Shown: positions 1 through 9,500, counted from the stretch's first letter. The stretch is 15,407 nt of DNA from an uncultured Clostridium sp. (GCA_946495905.1 CAMMEP010000031.1:1-15407), one strand, 5' to 3'. The notes: generated from the letters alone by a model not told the origin. Numbers and translations: made by a program.

Positions 1-103
1 GTATTATGTCAATATTTTTTGCATTTTTTGTTGCATTTCAAATGAAATTTTCTGAATTTTTTGATAATCATTACTAAATAATGTTTTTTTAATATTTACT
101 ATA

Positions 104-150
104 AAAACTAGTTAGTATGTATATTTTAAATATACATACTACCTAGTTTT
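104..150 (-). terminator. Long hairpin terminator after the DUF4190-like gene
   Basis: Two 23-base arms around a single central base pair with only one mismatch (position 112 against 142). On the minus strand the hairpin begins about 40 bases after the stop of the small membrane-protein gene, and its last stem bases run into a TTTTT tract. It therefore fits a Rho-independent terminator for the pgi/small-protein transcript. The stem is AT-rich, so its strength comes from length. The plus-strand side also ends in TTTT, so it could act in both directions. Bases 1-103 hold nothing else I can name. Confidence 0.7.
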
Positions 151-191
151 AAAAAATTATTTTATAAAAAGTTTTATCTTTTAATTTAAAA

Positions 192-539
192 TTAACTAAA
201 CATTGCAACATATAGTCCCATGATTAAAATTTCTACAACACCAACTGTTAAACCTGTTATTGCCATCCATCTTGAAGTATGTTTTTCTGGTTTAAAAGTA
301 GCTAATCCTACAATACCAAGGATAGTTGCAGCTATTCCACAAGGTAAACCAAACATAATAATTCCTATCATTGAGAAAATAAAACTTAGTAAGCCACATA
401 CATTGATACTTTTTGTACTACTGGAGGCTGTTGTTTGATTGCTTCCTGCATTTGTTTGTACATTTTCGTTAACTGTTGTATTTTCCTCCTTTACAACATT
501 TTCATTTGTTTTTAATTCTTCCATATTGTTTTCATCCAT
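192..539 (-). CDS. Small DUF4190-like membrane protein
   Basis: A 115-residue protein of unknown function. Residues 1-45 are hydrophilic, acidic and rich in Asn and Thr. Residues 46-82 are a long Gly/Ile-rich hydrophobic stretch (one long or two short membrane helices with a Gly-Leu-Pro-Cys turn). A short charged loop (FKPEKHTSRW) follows, then a membrane segment at about 92-113. The small-residue-rich helices joined by a charged loop resemble DUF4190-type proteins, by recognition only. A strong ribosome site, AAAAGGAGGA at 547-556, lies seven bases before the ATG and fixes the start. The gene begins 65 bases after pgi ends, with only a weak hairpin (about 574-597) between, so it may be cotranscribed with pgi. 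No catalytic motif is visible. Membrane location is inferred from hydropathy. Confidence 0.8.
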   Translation of the reverse strand: MDENNMEELKTNENVVKEENTTVNENVQTNAGSNQTTASSSTKSINVCGLLSFIFSMIGIIMFGLPCGIAATILGIVGLATFKPEKHTSRWMAITGLTVGVVEILIMGLYVAMFS

Positions 540-604
540 AAAAGAATCCTCCTTTTATATTAATTATATTTTATTAAAAGTAATTTTTTACCTTTAATTA
601 AAAA

Positions 605-1918
605 CTATTTTGTATACCCTGGTTTTCCTAGTAAACGAAACATATTCTTTTTATATTTTTCTACTCCAGGCTGATTAAATGGATTTATTCCAAGTATTGA
701 GCCAGACATAGCACATGCTAATTCAAAGAAATATATTAATTGCCCTATATTATTGGCATCTAATTTTTCTATATTTATAACTATATTTGGTACATCTCCT
801 TCTGTATGTGCTTCTATTGTCCCTTCCATTGCTTTTTTATTCACAAAATTTAGAGTTTTTCCCTCTAAGTAGTTTAATTTGTCTAAATCATCTTCTTCTA
901 ATTTCATTGTGATATCATTTTCAGTTTTTTCTACATTGATAACTGTTTCAAACAAGTTTCTTCTTCCTTCTTGAATATACTGTCCTAATGAATGTAAATC
1001 TGTTGTAAATTCAGCACCAGATGGATATATTCCTTTTTGCTCTTTTCCTTCACTTTCTCCAAATAGTTGCTTCCACCATTCTATAAAATAATGCAACTTT
1101 GGCTCATATGTTACCAATATTTCTATGTTCTTTTCTTTTTCATATAATAAGTTTCTTACCACTGCATATTTATAGCATTCATTATATTTTAAATTTTCAT
1201 CCGAATATCTATCTTGAGCTATTCTTGCTCCTTCCATTAATTTATCAATATCAATTCCAGCTACTGCAATAGGAAGTAATCCAACTGCTGTAAGTACCGA
1301 ATATCTTCCTCCTATATTATCTGGTATTACAAATGTCGTATATTTTTCCTTTTTTGCAAGTTCTTTTAAAGCTCCTTTGTTTGCATCTGTTGTAACATAA
1401 ATTCTACTTCTTGCCTCTTTTAAGCTATATTTATTTTCCATTATTTCTCTAAAAATTCGAAAGGCAATAGCAGGCTCTGTTGTTGTTCCCGATTTCGATA
1501 TAACATTTATCGATATATCTTTATCTCCTATATAATCAATTAAATCATTTATATAATTTGTACTTAAATTATTGCCAACATATAAAATTTGAGGCGTTTT
1601 TCTTTCGTGTTTATCTTGCATATTAAAAAAGGTATTTGTAAGTGATTCAATTACAGCTCTTGCTCCTAGATAAGAACCACCTATTCCTATTACTAATAAT
1701 ATATCTGAATTTGACTGAATTTTCTTTGCAGCCTTTTTTATTTTTTCAAATTCTTCTTTATCATAATCAGTTGGTAAATTTAGCCAACCACAAAATTCAT
1801 TTTCATCTTCTGCTTTTCCATGTAATTTTTTATGTATTTCAGAAACTTGTTTTGCATACTTCATTACACTTTTCTCAAAAACTCGTGCATTCTTAAAATC
1901 TACTTTAATGTTTCCCAT
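605..1918 (-). CDS. pgi: Glucose-6-phosphate isomerase
   Basis: Cytosolic enzyme that interconverts glucose-6-phosphate and fructose-6-phosphate in glycolysis and gluconeogenesis. It has 437 residues, the compact form usual in Firmicutes. Numbered from my start, the sugar-phosphate-binding SIS motifs are GIGGSYLGAR (about 78-87) and SKSGTTTEPA (about 141-150). Family signature 1 is around GGRYS (203-207), followed by WKQLFGESEGK (about 282-292, with the catalytic Glu) and TDLHSLGQ (about 306-313). Signature 2, NPFNQPGVEKYKKNMF (about 412-427), carries the conserved active-site Lys. All key blocks are present. I chose the ATG at 1916-1918 because AGGAGGA (1924-1930) sits five bases upstream; an in-frame GTG ten codons earlier lies upstream of that ribosome site. 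It has its own promoter behind the terminator of the ABC operon, so it is an independent unit. Confidence 0.97.
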   Translation of the reverse strand: MGNIKVDFKNARVFEKSVMKYAKQVSEIHKKLHGKAEDENEFCGWLNLPTDYDKEEFEKIKKAAKKIQSNSDILLVIGIGGSYLGARAVIESLTNTFFNMQDKHERKTPQILYVGNNLSTNYINDLIDYIGDKDISINVISKSGTTTEPAIAFRIFREIMENKYSLKEARSRIYVTTDANKGALKELAKKEKYTTFVIPDNIGGRYSVLTAVGLLPIAVAGIDIDKLMEGARIAQDRYSDENLKYNECYKYAVVRNLLYEKEKNIEILVTYEPKLHYFIEWWKQLFGESEGKEQKGIYPSGAEFTTDLHSLGQYIQEGRRNLFETVINVEKTENDITMKLEEDDLDKLNYLEGKTLNFVNKKAMEGTIEAHTEGDVPNIVINIEKLDANNIGQLIYFFELACAMSGSILGINPFNQPGVEKYKKNMFRLLGKPGYTK

Positions 1919-1957
1919 AAGTTTCCTCCTTTGTACATTATATTCCACTTTTCATAT

Positions 1958-1986
1958 ATGATATTATACAAATGATTTTTTATCAA
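1958..1986 (-). promoter_or_regulatory. Predicted pgi promoter
   Basis: Minus strand: -35 TTGATA (1981-1986), 17-base spacer, -10 TATCAT (1958-1963). Each hexamer is one base off consensus. It lies between the terminator of the upstream ABC operon and the pgi ribosome site, giving a leader of about 30 bases. Predicted by eye. Confidence 0.55.
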
Positions 1987-1996
1987 GTAGTTTTTG

Positions 1997-2037
1997 AAAA
2001 AAATTTGAGAAATTAGGGACAGTTCCCAATTTCTCAA
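1997..2037 (-). terminator. Rho-independent terminator of the ABC exporter operon
   Basis: On the minus strand, a stem starting TTGAGAAATTGGGA pairs with TCCCTAATTTCTCAA (one bulged base, loop ACTG), followed by ATTTTTTTC. It begins a few bases after the stop of the second exporter gene and lies before the pgi promoter. The stem top carries the GGGACAG core shared with palindromes near 5665 and 14711, so the terminator may derive from a small repeat. Confidence 0.85.
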
Positions 2038-2043
2038 TTAAAT

Positions 2044-3912
2044 TTAATCTATTTCTATTGCTCCTGTATATAATCCATAATACATGCCTTTCTTTGCGAT
2101 AAGCTCATTATGATTTCCTCTTTCAATAATTCTACCATGATCTAATACCATAATTAAATCAGAGTTTCTGATAGTAGATAGTCTATGTGCTATAACAAAA
2201 ACTGTTCTTCCTTTCATAAGTTTATCCATACCATCTTGCACTATTTTTTCTGTACGCGTATCAATACTTGATGTTGCTTCATCCAATATTAATACTGGTG
2301 CATTGTCTAGTGCTGCTCTAGCAATAGATAGAAGCTGTCTTTGTCCTTGTGATAGCCCTTCTCCATTTCCCGTAATTACTGTGTCATACCCTTGTGGTAA
2401 ATGTTTGATAAAGGTGTCTGCATTTGCAAGTTTTGCAGCAGCTTCCACTTCTTCGTCAGAAGCATTTGGTCTTGAATACCTAATATTATCACGGATGGTT
2501 CCAGTAAATAAACTTGTATCTTGCAATACCATGCCCAACGATCTTCTTAAATCTGCTTTTTTTATTTTCTGTATATTAATCCCATCATAACGTATCTTTC
2601 CACTTTGGATATCATAGAAACGATTAATTAAGTTTGTAATTGTCGTTTTTCCTGCGCCAGTTGCGCCAACAAAAGATACTTTTTGTCCCTCTTTTGCCTC
2701 TAAAGAAATATTATGCAATACCACTTTTTTGTCTGTATATCCAAAGACAACATCATCAAATGTAACACGTCCTCTTAGTCTTGCATAAGTAATTCTTCCA
2801 TCTTGATGCGGATGTTTCCATGCCCATAATCCAGTTCTTTCTTCTGTCTCTACAATTTTTCCATCTTCCATCTTGGCATTTACTAAAGTTACATATCCAT
2901 CATCTTCTTCAGGTTTTTCATCAATCAATTTAAAAATTCTATCTGCTCCAGCTAATGCCATGACGATAAAGTTCATTTGTTGTGAAACCTGACCTAATGG
3001 ATTTGTAAATGCTTTTACATATTGTAAGAATGCTGCAATATTACCAATAGATAATATTCCGTTTACCGAAAGTATGCCTCCTATAACCGCAACTAATACA
3101 TAGCCTAAGTTACCTATATTTAAGATACATGGCATTAAGATATTGGCATATGTATTTGCCTTAGCACCACTTTCACATAAGTTTTCATTTAGTTCATCAA
3201 ATCTCTTTTTGGATTCTTCTTCATAACAGAAAACTTTAACTACTTTCTGTCCTTCCATCATTTCTTCTATATATCCATTCACTTTGCTTAAATCTTCTTG
3301 CTGTTTTATAAAATATCTTGAACTATTTCCACCTAAATATCTAGATACAAATGTCATGATAATTACCATCGCAATAACCACTAGAGTTAAGTAAATGTTT
3401 GTTGTAAACATAGAAACTAAAACCGTTACCATTGTTACAATTGCAGAAAATACTTGTGGAATACTTTGGCTTAAACATTGTCTTAAGGCATCCACATCAT
3501 TTGTATAAGTACTCATCACTTCCCCATGCGAATGACTATCAAAATATCCTACCTCTAAACTTTGCATATGTTCAAACATCTCTGTACGGATTTTATTTAA
3601 TATTCCTTGTGAAATGTTAATCATTAATCTATTATAAATATAAGTTGCTAAAACACCAATAAGATAAATAATTCCCATGGATAGAATTGCTCCAAGTAGT
3701 GATGAAAAATCTGGATTTTGATTTCCCATTAATGGTACTATATAATCATCAATTAATCTTTGAATAAATTGAATTCCCATAACATTAGCTAAAGCACTAA
3801 TAATGATAGCAACAAAAACAATAAAGAATTGAAATTTATATGTTGTAAATACATATTTTAAAAGTCTAAATATTGTTTTTGATTTCTTAGTTTTCTTTTC
3901 CATCTTCTTCAT
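2044..3912 (-). CDS. Heterodimeric ABC exporter, subunit with consensus catalytic residues
   Basis: A half-transporter of 622 residues: membrane domain about 1-325, ATPase about 383-622. It probably forms a heterodimer with the subunit encoded just upstream and exports drugs or other hydrophobic compounds, or a lipid or peptide; the substrate is unknown. Walker A GATGAGKTT (416-424), Q-loop Gln464, Walker B LILDEATS with catalytic Glu545, and His576 in IAHRLST are all intact. Its signature is LSQGQ (520-524) instead of LSGGQ, as in the TM288/LmrD class. A linker at about 335-382, containing WAWKHPH, is longer than in most exporters. The ATG at 3912 has the ribosome site only three bases away; ATG 3903 (MEKKTKK) is twelve bases from it. 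Either is possible. Both overlap the end of the upstream gene, so translation is probably coupled. Confidence 0.93.
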   Translation of the reverse strand: MKKMEKKTKKSKTIFRLLKYVFTTYKFQFFIVFVAIIISALANVMGIQFIQRLIDDYIVPLMGNQNPDFSSLLGAILSMGIIYLIGVLATYIYNRLMINISQGILNKIRTEMFEHMQSLEVGYFDSHSHGEVMSTYTNDVDALRQCLSQSIPQVFSAIVTMVTVLVSMFTTNIYLTLVVIAMVIIMTFVSRYLGGNSSRYFIKQQEDLSKVNGYIEEMMEGQKVVKVFCYEEESKKRFDELNENLCESGAKANTYANILMPCILNIGNLGYVLVAVIGGILSVNGILSIGNIAAFLQYVKAFTNPLGQVSQQMNFIVMALAGADRIFKLIDEKPEEDDGYVTLVNAKMEDGKIVETEERTGLWAWKHPHQDGRITYARLRGRVTFDDVVFGYTDKKVVLHNISLEAKEGQKVSFVGATGAGKTTITNLINRFYDIQSGKIRYDGINIQKIKKADLRRSLGMVLQDTSLFTGTIRDNIRYSRPNASDEEVEAAAKLANADTFIKHLPQGYDTVITGNGEGLSQGQRQLLSIARAALDNAPVLILDEATSSIDTRTEKIVQDGMDKLMKGRTVFVIAHRLSTIRNSDLIMVLDHGRIIERGNHNELIAKKGMYYGLYTGAIEID

Positions 3913-5638
3913 CCTCTCCTTTCATTTGAGACTCATATACTTCTTGATATATTTTATTGGTTTTTAATAATTCTTCTGAGGTACCTATGCCATCAATTCT
4001 TCCTTCATTTAATACCACTATTTTATCAGCATCCTCTATAGAACTAATTCTTTGTGCAATAATTATTTTTGTTGTATTTGGTATTTCTTCTCTAAATGCT
4101 TTTCTAATTAAAGCATCTGTTTTAGTATCCACAGCACTTGTCGAGTCATCTAATATTAATATTTTTGGTTTCTTTAGTAATGCTCTTGCAATACAAATTC
4201 TTTGCTTTTGACCACCAGATACATTAGTACCCCCTTGGTCTAACACCGTTTCATATTTTGCTGGGAATTGCTTGATGAAATCATCTGCTTGTGCTAGCTT
4301 ACAAACTCTTTCTAATTCCTCGTCATCCGCTTCTTTATTTCCCCATCGTAAGTTTTCACTAATAGTTCCTGAGAATAATACATTTTTCTGAAGAACCATA
4401 GAAACACTATCTCTTAATGTCTCTAAATCGTAATCTCTAACATCTACTCCGCCTACTTTAACTCTGCCTTTTGTTGCTTCATATAGCCTTGGAATTAATT
4501 GTACTAAAGTAGATTTAGAACTTCCTGTTCCTCCTATAATTCCTACTGTTTCTCCTGGCTTTATTTCTAAGTTTATATTTCTTAAAGCAAATTTTGTTCT
4601 ATCTTTTTCATCACTATAGCAAAAGCTTACATTATCAAATACAATAGATCCATCTTTTACTTCTTTTACTGTTCTTTCTTTATTTTTAATAGCTGGTTCT
4701 TCTTCCAATACTTCTACAATTCTCTCTGCGGAAGATTGTGCTATAATAACCATAACAAATACCATAGAAAGCATCATTAAACTCATCAATATTTGATAAG
4801 CATAGGTAATTAAACTTGATAATTGCCCTGTTTGCATTGAGCCACCAACAATTAGTTGTGAGCCAAACCATGATATTAATAAAATGCATGAATAAACTGT
4901 AAATTGCATTACTGGTGAGTTAAAAGCAACTATTTTTTCAGCCTTCTTGAATATAGTGTATACTTGATTATTTACCTCTTTAAATTTTTGTTTTTCTAAG
5001 TCTTCCTTTACATAAGCTTTTACTACTCTTATTCCAGCTAAATCTTCTTGAACAACTCTATTTAATTCATCATACTTTTTAAATACTGCTTCGAAATGCG
5101 GATGTGCCTTTTTAGCTATAAATATTAACAGAAAACCTAAAATAGGTATTGCCACTAAAAATATACACGCAAGTTTACTACTTATAGAAAATGTCATGAT
5201 AAGTGCGAATATTAGCATAATTGGTGCTCTAACTAATATTCTTATAATCATTTGGAAAGCATTTTGTACATTGGTTACATCTGTTGTAAGTCTCGTAATT
5301 AAACTCGATGTAGAGAATTTATCTATATTTTCGAATGCATAAGTTTGTATCTTATCAAACATGGCTTTTCGTAAATTTTTTGCATATCCAGCTGATGCTT
5401 TTGCAGCAAATCTTCCAGAAAGCATACCAAAAGTAAGTGATAATATTGCAGATACAATTAGAAATATACCTATTTCTAGGATATATTTAATATCACTGTT
5501 TTGAATACCCACATCAATTATTTTTGCCATTAAATATGGAATTATCACTTCCATGATAACTTCAAAAATAACAAAAATAGGGGTCAAAATTGAATCTCTT
5601 TTACAGTCTTTAACATAGCTTGCTAATTTTTTTATCAT
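3887..5638 (-). CDS. Heterodimeric ABC exporter, subunit with degenerate catalytic site
   Basis: A half-transporter of 583 residues: six-helix membrane domain about 1-310, ATPase about 330-583. Walker A is GGTGSSKST (369-377), Q-loop Gln417, signature VSGGQ (473-477). The Walker B region reads LILDDSTS, so Asp498 replaces the catalytic Glu, and the switch His is Gln529 (IIIAQR). This pattern is known from TM287, LmrC and BmrC, whose partners supply the one competent ATP site. The competent site should pair the partner's Walker A/B with this VSGGQ, and the degenerate site this Walker A/B with the partner's LSQGQ. ATG 5638 follows AAAGGAG by eight bases; a TTG-initiated extension of 14 codons would read through a repeat palindrome and is unlikely. 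It lies 230 bases behind the MarR gene with no clear promoter or terminator between, so it is probably in that operon. Confidence 0.94.
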   Translation of the reverse strand: MIKKLASYVKDCKRDSILTPIFVIFEVIMEVIIPYLMAKIIDVGIQNSDIKYILEIGIFLIVSAILSLTFGMLSGRFAAKASAGYAKNLRKAMFDKIQTYAFENIDKFSTSSLITRLTTDVTNVQNAFQMIIRILVRAPIMLIFALIMTFSISSKLACIFLVAIPILGFLLIFIAKKAHPHFEAVFKKYDELNRVVQEDLAGIRVVKAYVKEDLEKQKFKEVNNQVYTIFKKAEKIVAFNSPVMQFTVYSCILLISWFGSQLIVGGSMQTGQLSSLITYAYQILMSLMMLSMVFVMVIIAQSSAERIVEVLEEEPAIKNKERTVKEVKDGSIVFDNVSFCYSDEKDRTKFALRNINLEIKPGETVGIIGGTGSSKSTLVQLIPRLYEATKGRVKVGGVDVRDYDLETLRDSVSMVLQKNVLFSGTISENLRWGNKEADDEELERVCKLAQADDFIKQFPAKYETVLDQGGTNVSGGQKQRICIARALLKKPKILILDDSTSAVDTKTDALIRKAFREEIPNTTKIIIAQRISSIEDADKIVVLNEGRIDGIGTSEELLKTNKIYQEVYESQMKGEDEEDGKEN

Positions 5639-5658
5639 TTTAATTACTCCTTTCTCAC

Positions 5659-5685
5659 AGCAATTGGGGACAGACTCCAATTGCT
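5659..5685. repeat. Palindrome with GGGGACAG core
   Basis: Arms AGCAATTGG and CCAATTGCT flank an off-centre GGGACAGACTCC-type core. It lies just upstream of the exporter ribosome site. The same core with different stems occurs at 2005-2037 and twice at 14698-14754. The upstream-extended reading of the exporter gene would run through it. Confidence 0.6.
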
Positions 5686-5712
5686 TGTTTTGTTAACATA
5701 AACACGAAGTAT

Positions 5713-5740
5713 AAATGTATAAAATATTTTTTATACATTT
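5713..5740. repeat. 28-bp inverted repeat in the marR-exporter gap
   Basis: Perfect 12-base arms (AAATGTATAAAA and its complement) around four bases. No T-tract follows on the minus strand, so it is not a classical terminator. It could be an operator, an mRNA processing or stability hairpin, or chance in very AT-rich DNA. It does not resemble the MarR palindrome at 6314-6339. The rest of 5741-5868 is AT-rich with no promoter I would defend. Confidence 0.45.
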
Positions 5741-5868
5741 ACCTAAACTTTACTATATAATCTAATCTATACTATTTTAATAAATTATAAATTAGATTTA
5801 TTTTTCTATTTACAATGATTTTATATTTTGAAAAAAACTATTTTAGATATAATTTGAAATTGATTAAT

Positions 5869-6312
5869 TTAATCTTCTAAATTCTTTAGCATTTTCTCTA
5901 ATATTGTAGTAAAGCTTTGTAATTCTTCCTCTGTTATTCCTCTTTTTATTTCTTGTTCTACTTTTTTTATCTCTTGTTCAATACTATTTTTTATTTCTAG
6001 TGATTTTTTTGTTAATGTAATTTCTTTAAGTCTTGCATCTTCTTTCATTGACTTTCTCTCTATAAGTTCATTTTTTTCCATCAAGCTTAAAATTTCTGCA
6101 ACTGTTGCTCTTCGCATATTGAATTTACCTTCAATATCTTTTGCATAGACATTACCTGTTTTATTTTTCTCAAATATAAATCGAATAAAACTGCATTGTA
6201 CAGCTGTAACATGATAACCAGATACTGCTTCATCAATTTTTCTTTTTACTTGCCTTGATAACATGTGGATATATCTACCAATATCAACTTTTTCTATGCC
6301 TACCACCTCCAT
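5869..6312 (-). CDS. MarR-family transcriptional regulator
   Basis: A cytosolic DNA-binding protein of 147 residues, normal for MarR, likely a dimeric repressor released by a small ligand. Residues about 10-50 are the N-terminal dimerisation helices. The winged helix-turn-helix spans about 53-102, with recognition helix around MRRATVAEILSLMEKNELI (66-84) and the family's wing motif Asp-x-Arg in KEDARLKEITLT (90-101). Residues 103-147 are the C-terminal dimerisation helix. It heads the ABC exporter operon, and its promoter is overlapped by a perfect palindrome, as expected for autoregulation. The start is odd: ATG 6312 has no ribosome site upstream, but GGAGGTGG lies inside codons 1-4, eight bases before an ATA codon (codon 6). 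The product could begin there as (M)EKVDIGRY. Confidence 0.92.
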   Translation of the reverse strand: MEVVGIEKVDIGRYIHMLSRQVKRKIDEAVSGYHVTAVQCSFIRFIFEKNKTGNVYAKDIEGKFNMRRATVAEILSLMEKNELIERKSMKEDARLKEITLTKKSLEIKNSIEQEIKKVEQEIKRGITEEELQSFTTILEKMLKNLED

Positions 6313-6313
6313 T

Positions 6314-6339
6314 TATATTGTTAGGTTTCTAACAATATA
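6314..6339. promoter_or_regulatory. Perfect palindromic operator at the marR promoter
   Basis: Perfect 11-base arms (TATATTGTTAG and its complement) around GTTT. It begins two bases downstream of the -10 box, covers the predicted start of transcription (about 6335) and ends one base before the ATG. This position suits a MarR autorepression site. A related sequence, 15 of 18 matches over TTGTTAGGTTTCTAACAA, lies at the ATPase promoter (10746-10763). Binding is inferred. Confidence 0.75.
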
Positions 6340-6341
6340 GT

Positions 6342-6370
6342 ATTTTAAAACATTTTTTTGCATTTGTCAA
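6342..6370 (-). promoter_or_regulatory. Consensus promoter of marR
   Basis: Minus strand: -35 TTGACA (6365-6370), perfect; 17-base spacer; -10 TAAAAT (6342-6347). Transcription should begin near 6335, giving a leader of only about 23 bases made almost entirely of the operator palindrome. A strong promoter under a strong operator is typical of repressed exporter operons. Confidence 0.8.
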
Positions 6371-6396
6371 GGAATTTTAAGCAATTTGGACGTCTC

Positions 6397-6556
6397 GTTA
6401 CTAAATATGGATTATATTAAATATTAAGTCCGCGCAGGGATGTTCTAATTAAAATTGGCGAACGAAGCAGGGAGCTCCGTCGGGACGAAGTGAGATAATT
6501 TTAATTAGAACTCCCGTTGCAGGACATGCTTTTTTTGAAATCCATTATCTAGTAAC
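6397..6556. repeat. 160-bp structured repeat element, copy 1
   Basis: Imperfect terminal inverted repeats (GTTACTAAATATGGATT at left; the right end reads GTTACTAGATAATGGATT on the other strand). Inside, a perfect 15-base inverted repeat (GTTCTAATTAAAATT) forms a stem around a GC-rich block at 6459-6496 that is identical to copy 2. It has no coding capacity and resembles a MITE or a structured RNA. It starts 18 bases downstream of the permease stop. On the plus strand the stem is followed by TTTTTTT. No clear target duplication is seen. Confidence 0.8.
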
Positions 6557-6574
6557 AAGGCGCACCTCAACAGC

Positions 6575-9500
6575 TTACTCTACACTTTTTAAACTTTCTA
6601 TCATGTCAATTTTCTTTAGTGAGAAGTATGTTACAATGTTAACAACTACTGCGAAGAATACTGTAATTACTATTCCTAAAAGATAGCTCCATATTTGTAT
6701 TTCAGGATCAAACATCGTTATATCCAACTCACATGTTTTTAAAACATATGTTGTAAGTACATTTCCGCCCAATAGTCCTATTAGAATTCCTATTATAGTA
6801 AGTATAATTGTCTCTCTACCAATATAGTTATATACTTCGCCATCATAGAAACCAAGTACCTTAATTGTTGCAAGTTCTCTTATTCTTTCACTAATATTTG
6901 CGTTGAGCAAATTATATAGTACAACTAGTGCTAAAAGTCCTGCTGCTATGATAAGTATCCAAACTACCATATCCATATTATCCATTACTGTTGTGAACAT
7001 ATCTTCTGATGCTGATGTAAAGCTTACTCCTGATATATTATCTGAATCTTGTAGCAAAATTTTTCCCAAGCTATCTTCTTGTTCTTCATTCATATCTATA
7101 GTTTTTGCATATATTACATTTGATTCTATTCTATCATCAAAAGTACTGTTATATAGTTCTGGTGACATATATATGTAATGCATTATATAGTTTTCTGTTA
7201 TGTTAGCTACTTTAACTTCTCTTCTATCTCCATCTGCATTTTCAAGTAAAATAGTGTCTCCTTCTTTAATTTCAAGTAAATCAGCTAGTTTTTCTGTTAT
7301 GATAACTCCTGAATTGTCTAATGTATAAGTTTCATCTTGATGTATTCTATCTCTTAAAACTATAAACTCTTTTAATTTATCCACATCTTCTGGGACTATT
7401 AACTGTATACTTTGATTATTATCATTTTTTATTATATTAACTGACTGAACATTAGCTCCAAGTGTATCTGTAATTTCATCATTTTCTAATATACTATCTT
7501 CTAAAGTTTGTAAATCCTCATCATATTTTTCTTCTTTTAAAGTAATACTAATATTATATTTATCTATTTCTCCAAATTGCTTTGGTATCATGTTTGATAT
7601 AGCATCTCTTAGTCCAAACCCTGCAATAATTAATGAAGTACAACCACAAACACCTATTATTGTCATTAAAAATCTTTTCTTATATCTAAATAAGTTTCTT
7701 GCTGTAACTTTTGCTGTAAAGTTTAAGTGTTTCCATATAAATGGTATTTTTTCTAAGATAACTCTTTTTCCTGGTTTTGGTGCTTTAGGTCTCATAAGTG
7801 TTGCTGGGTTATGGATTAACTCTTTAGCACATGTATAAATTGTTGCGCCAACCGTACATATTATTGCAGCCGCCATACCAAGTATCGCAATATCCCAATT
7901 AAATTGTAGTATTACTTCTGGTACTTCATACACCATTGCATACATATCTGCAATTATTTTAGGTATTAAATGGAAGCCAATAAGTAATCCAATGATTCCA
8001 CCTATTACTGTTGCTAAAATAGCATATATTATATATTTTCTAGAAATTTGTAATTTACTATATCCAAGAGCCTTTAGAGTTCCTATTTGAACTCTTTCTT
8101 CTTCTACCATTCTAGACATAGATGCTAAACTTATTAATGCTGCAACTAAGAAAAATACAACTGGGAATACTTCTGCTAGGCTTGCCACTCTATCCGTATC
8201 TTGCACGTAACTTGCATAACCTGTATTAGTTTCTCTATCTAATACGTACCACTCTGGTCTTTCTATTGCTTTTAAATCTTCTTTTGCATCTAATAATTTT
8301 TGTTCTGCTTCTTCTATCTGTTCTTCATATTCTTTTCTAGCATCTTCTAATTCTTTTTCTCCTTGTTCTAGTTCTTTTTCTCCATCATCAAGTTCCGCTT
8401 CTGCTTGATTTAGTGTATAATATGTAGAATTTTTTGCACGGTTTAATTCATCCTCTGCATCTTCTAACTCTTTTTTTGCTTCTTCTATTGCTTTTTCTCC
8501 ATCACTTAATTGCTTCTTTGCAGATGAAATACCTTCCTCTAATGATTCTATCGTTTTGTCTAAATCTGTAACTCCTTGACTTTGCAAACCACTTTCTATT
8601 GCAGATATGGTACCTTGTAAGGTTTGAATTTGTGCCTCAACTTGATTTATTTGGTTCTGTATTTCTTCTTTTTCATCTTCTGATGCATTTTCTAATTTTT
8701 TGTTTAAAGCTTCTAAATTCTCTTTCGCACTATTTAAATTCTCTTCTAAGCTGTTAAGCTGTGTTTTAGTCTGATTTAAAGTATCTAACTGTGCTTGATA
8801 TTCTTCAATTTGTGCCTCTGCTTCTTTTTTAGAAGCTTCAAAATTTTCTTCTTGTTTTTCTATTTCTGCTTTTCCATCCGCTATCTCTTGTTCAGCCTGA
8901 GCAAACTGACTATATGCACTTGCTCTACTAGCTTCTAACTCTTTTCTTCCATCTTCTATTTCTTTTTTACCATCATCAATTTCTTTTTGTGCATTTTCAA
9001 GCTCTTTCTCAGCTTTTTCCTTTTCTTCATCCAATTCTTTTTGTGCATCTTCTATTTTTGAATTAGCACTATCATAAAGTTCATTGTACCTTGCTTCTCT
9101 TCTTTCTTCTGAAATTGCATCTAAACTATCTTCAACCTCATTTACTAAATCTGTATACTTATCACTAGTGCTATTTAAATCTTTTGCCCCACTAACCGTT
9201 AGATATATGTTTGTATACATATCTACATTTATATTTTCTTTTGGTACATACATATAATAATCTATTACACCACTACCAAGTTTTGTACTTCCTCTTTCTG
9301 TTGATATGTATAATGGAGATTTAACTGCACCCACAATTGTGACTTCGTCATTTTTTAATACCTTTTCTGCTTCTCCCTCATCATTTGTTATATCTTCTAC
9401 TTCTATTTTTATTTCGTCACCTATTGAATGTCCTGTTCTTTCTAAAAAAGTATATTCTACAACACATTCTTTTTCATTTTCTGGCATTCTTCCATCTACT

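Noticed and set aside
4686..4889. Second minus-strand frame of 67 codons inside the first exporter gene
   Set aside because: It is fully contained in the transporter in another frame, with no ribosome site or conserved feature.
5638..5680. TTG-initiated extension of the first exporter subunit
   Set aside because: It would translate the GGGGACAG palindrome and ignore the ribosome site placed for ATG 5638.
5691..5698. TGTTAACA palindrome upstream of the exporter as a third MarR operator
   Set aside because: Arm spacing and flanks do not match the two other sites; only a half-site resemblance.
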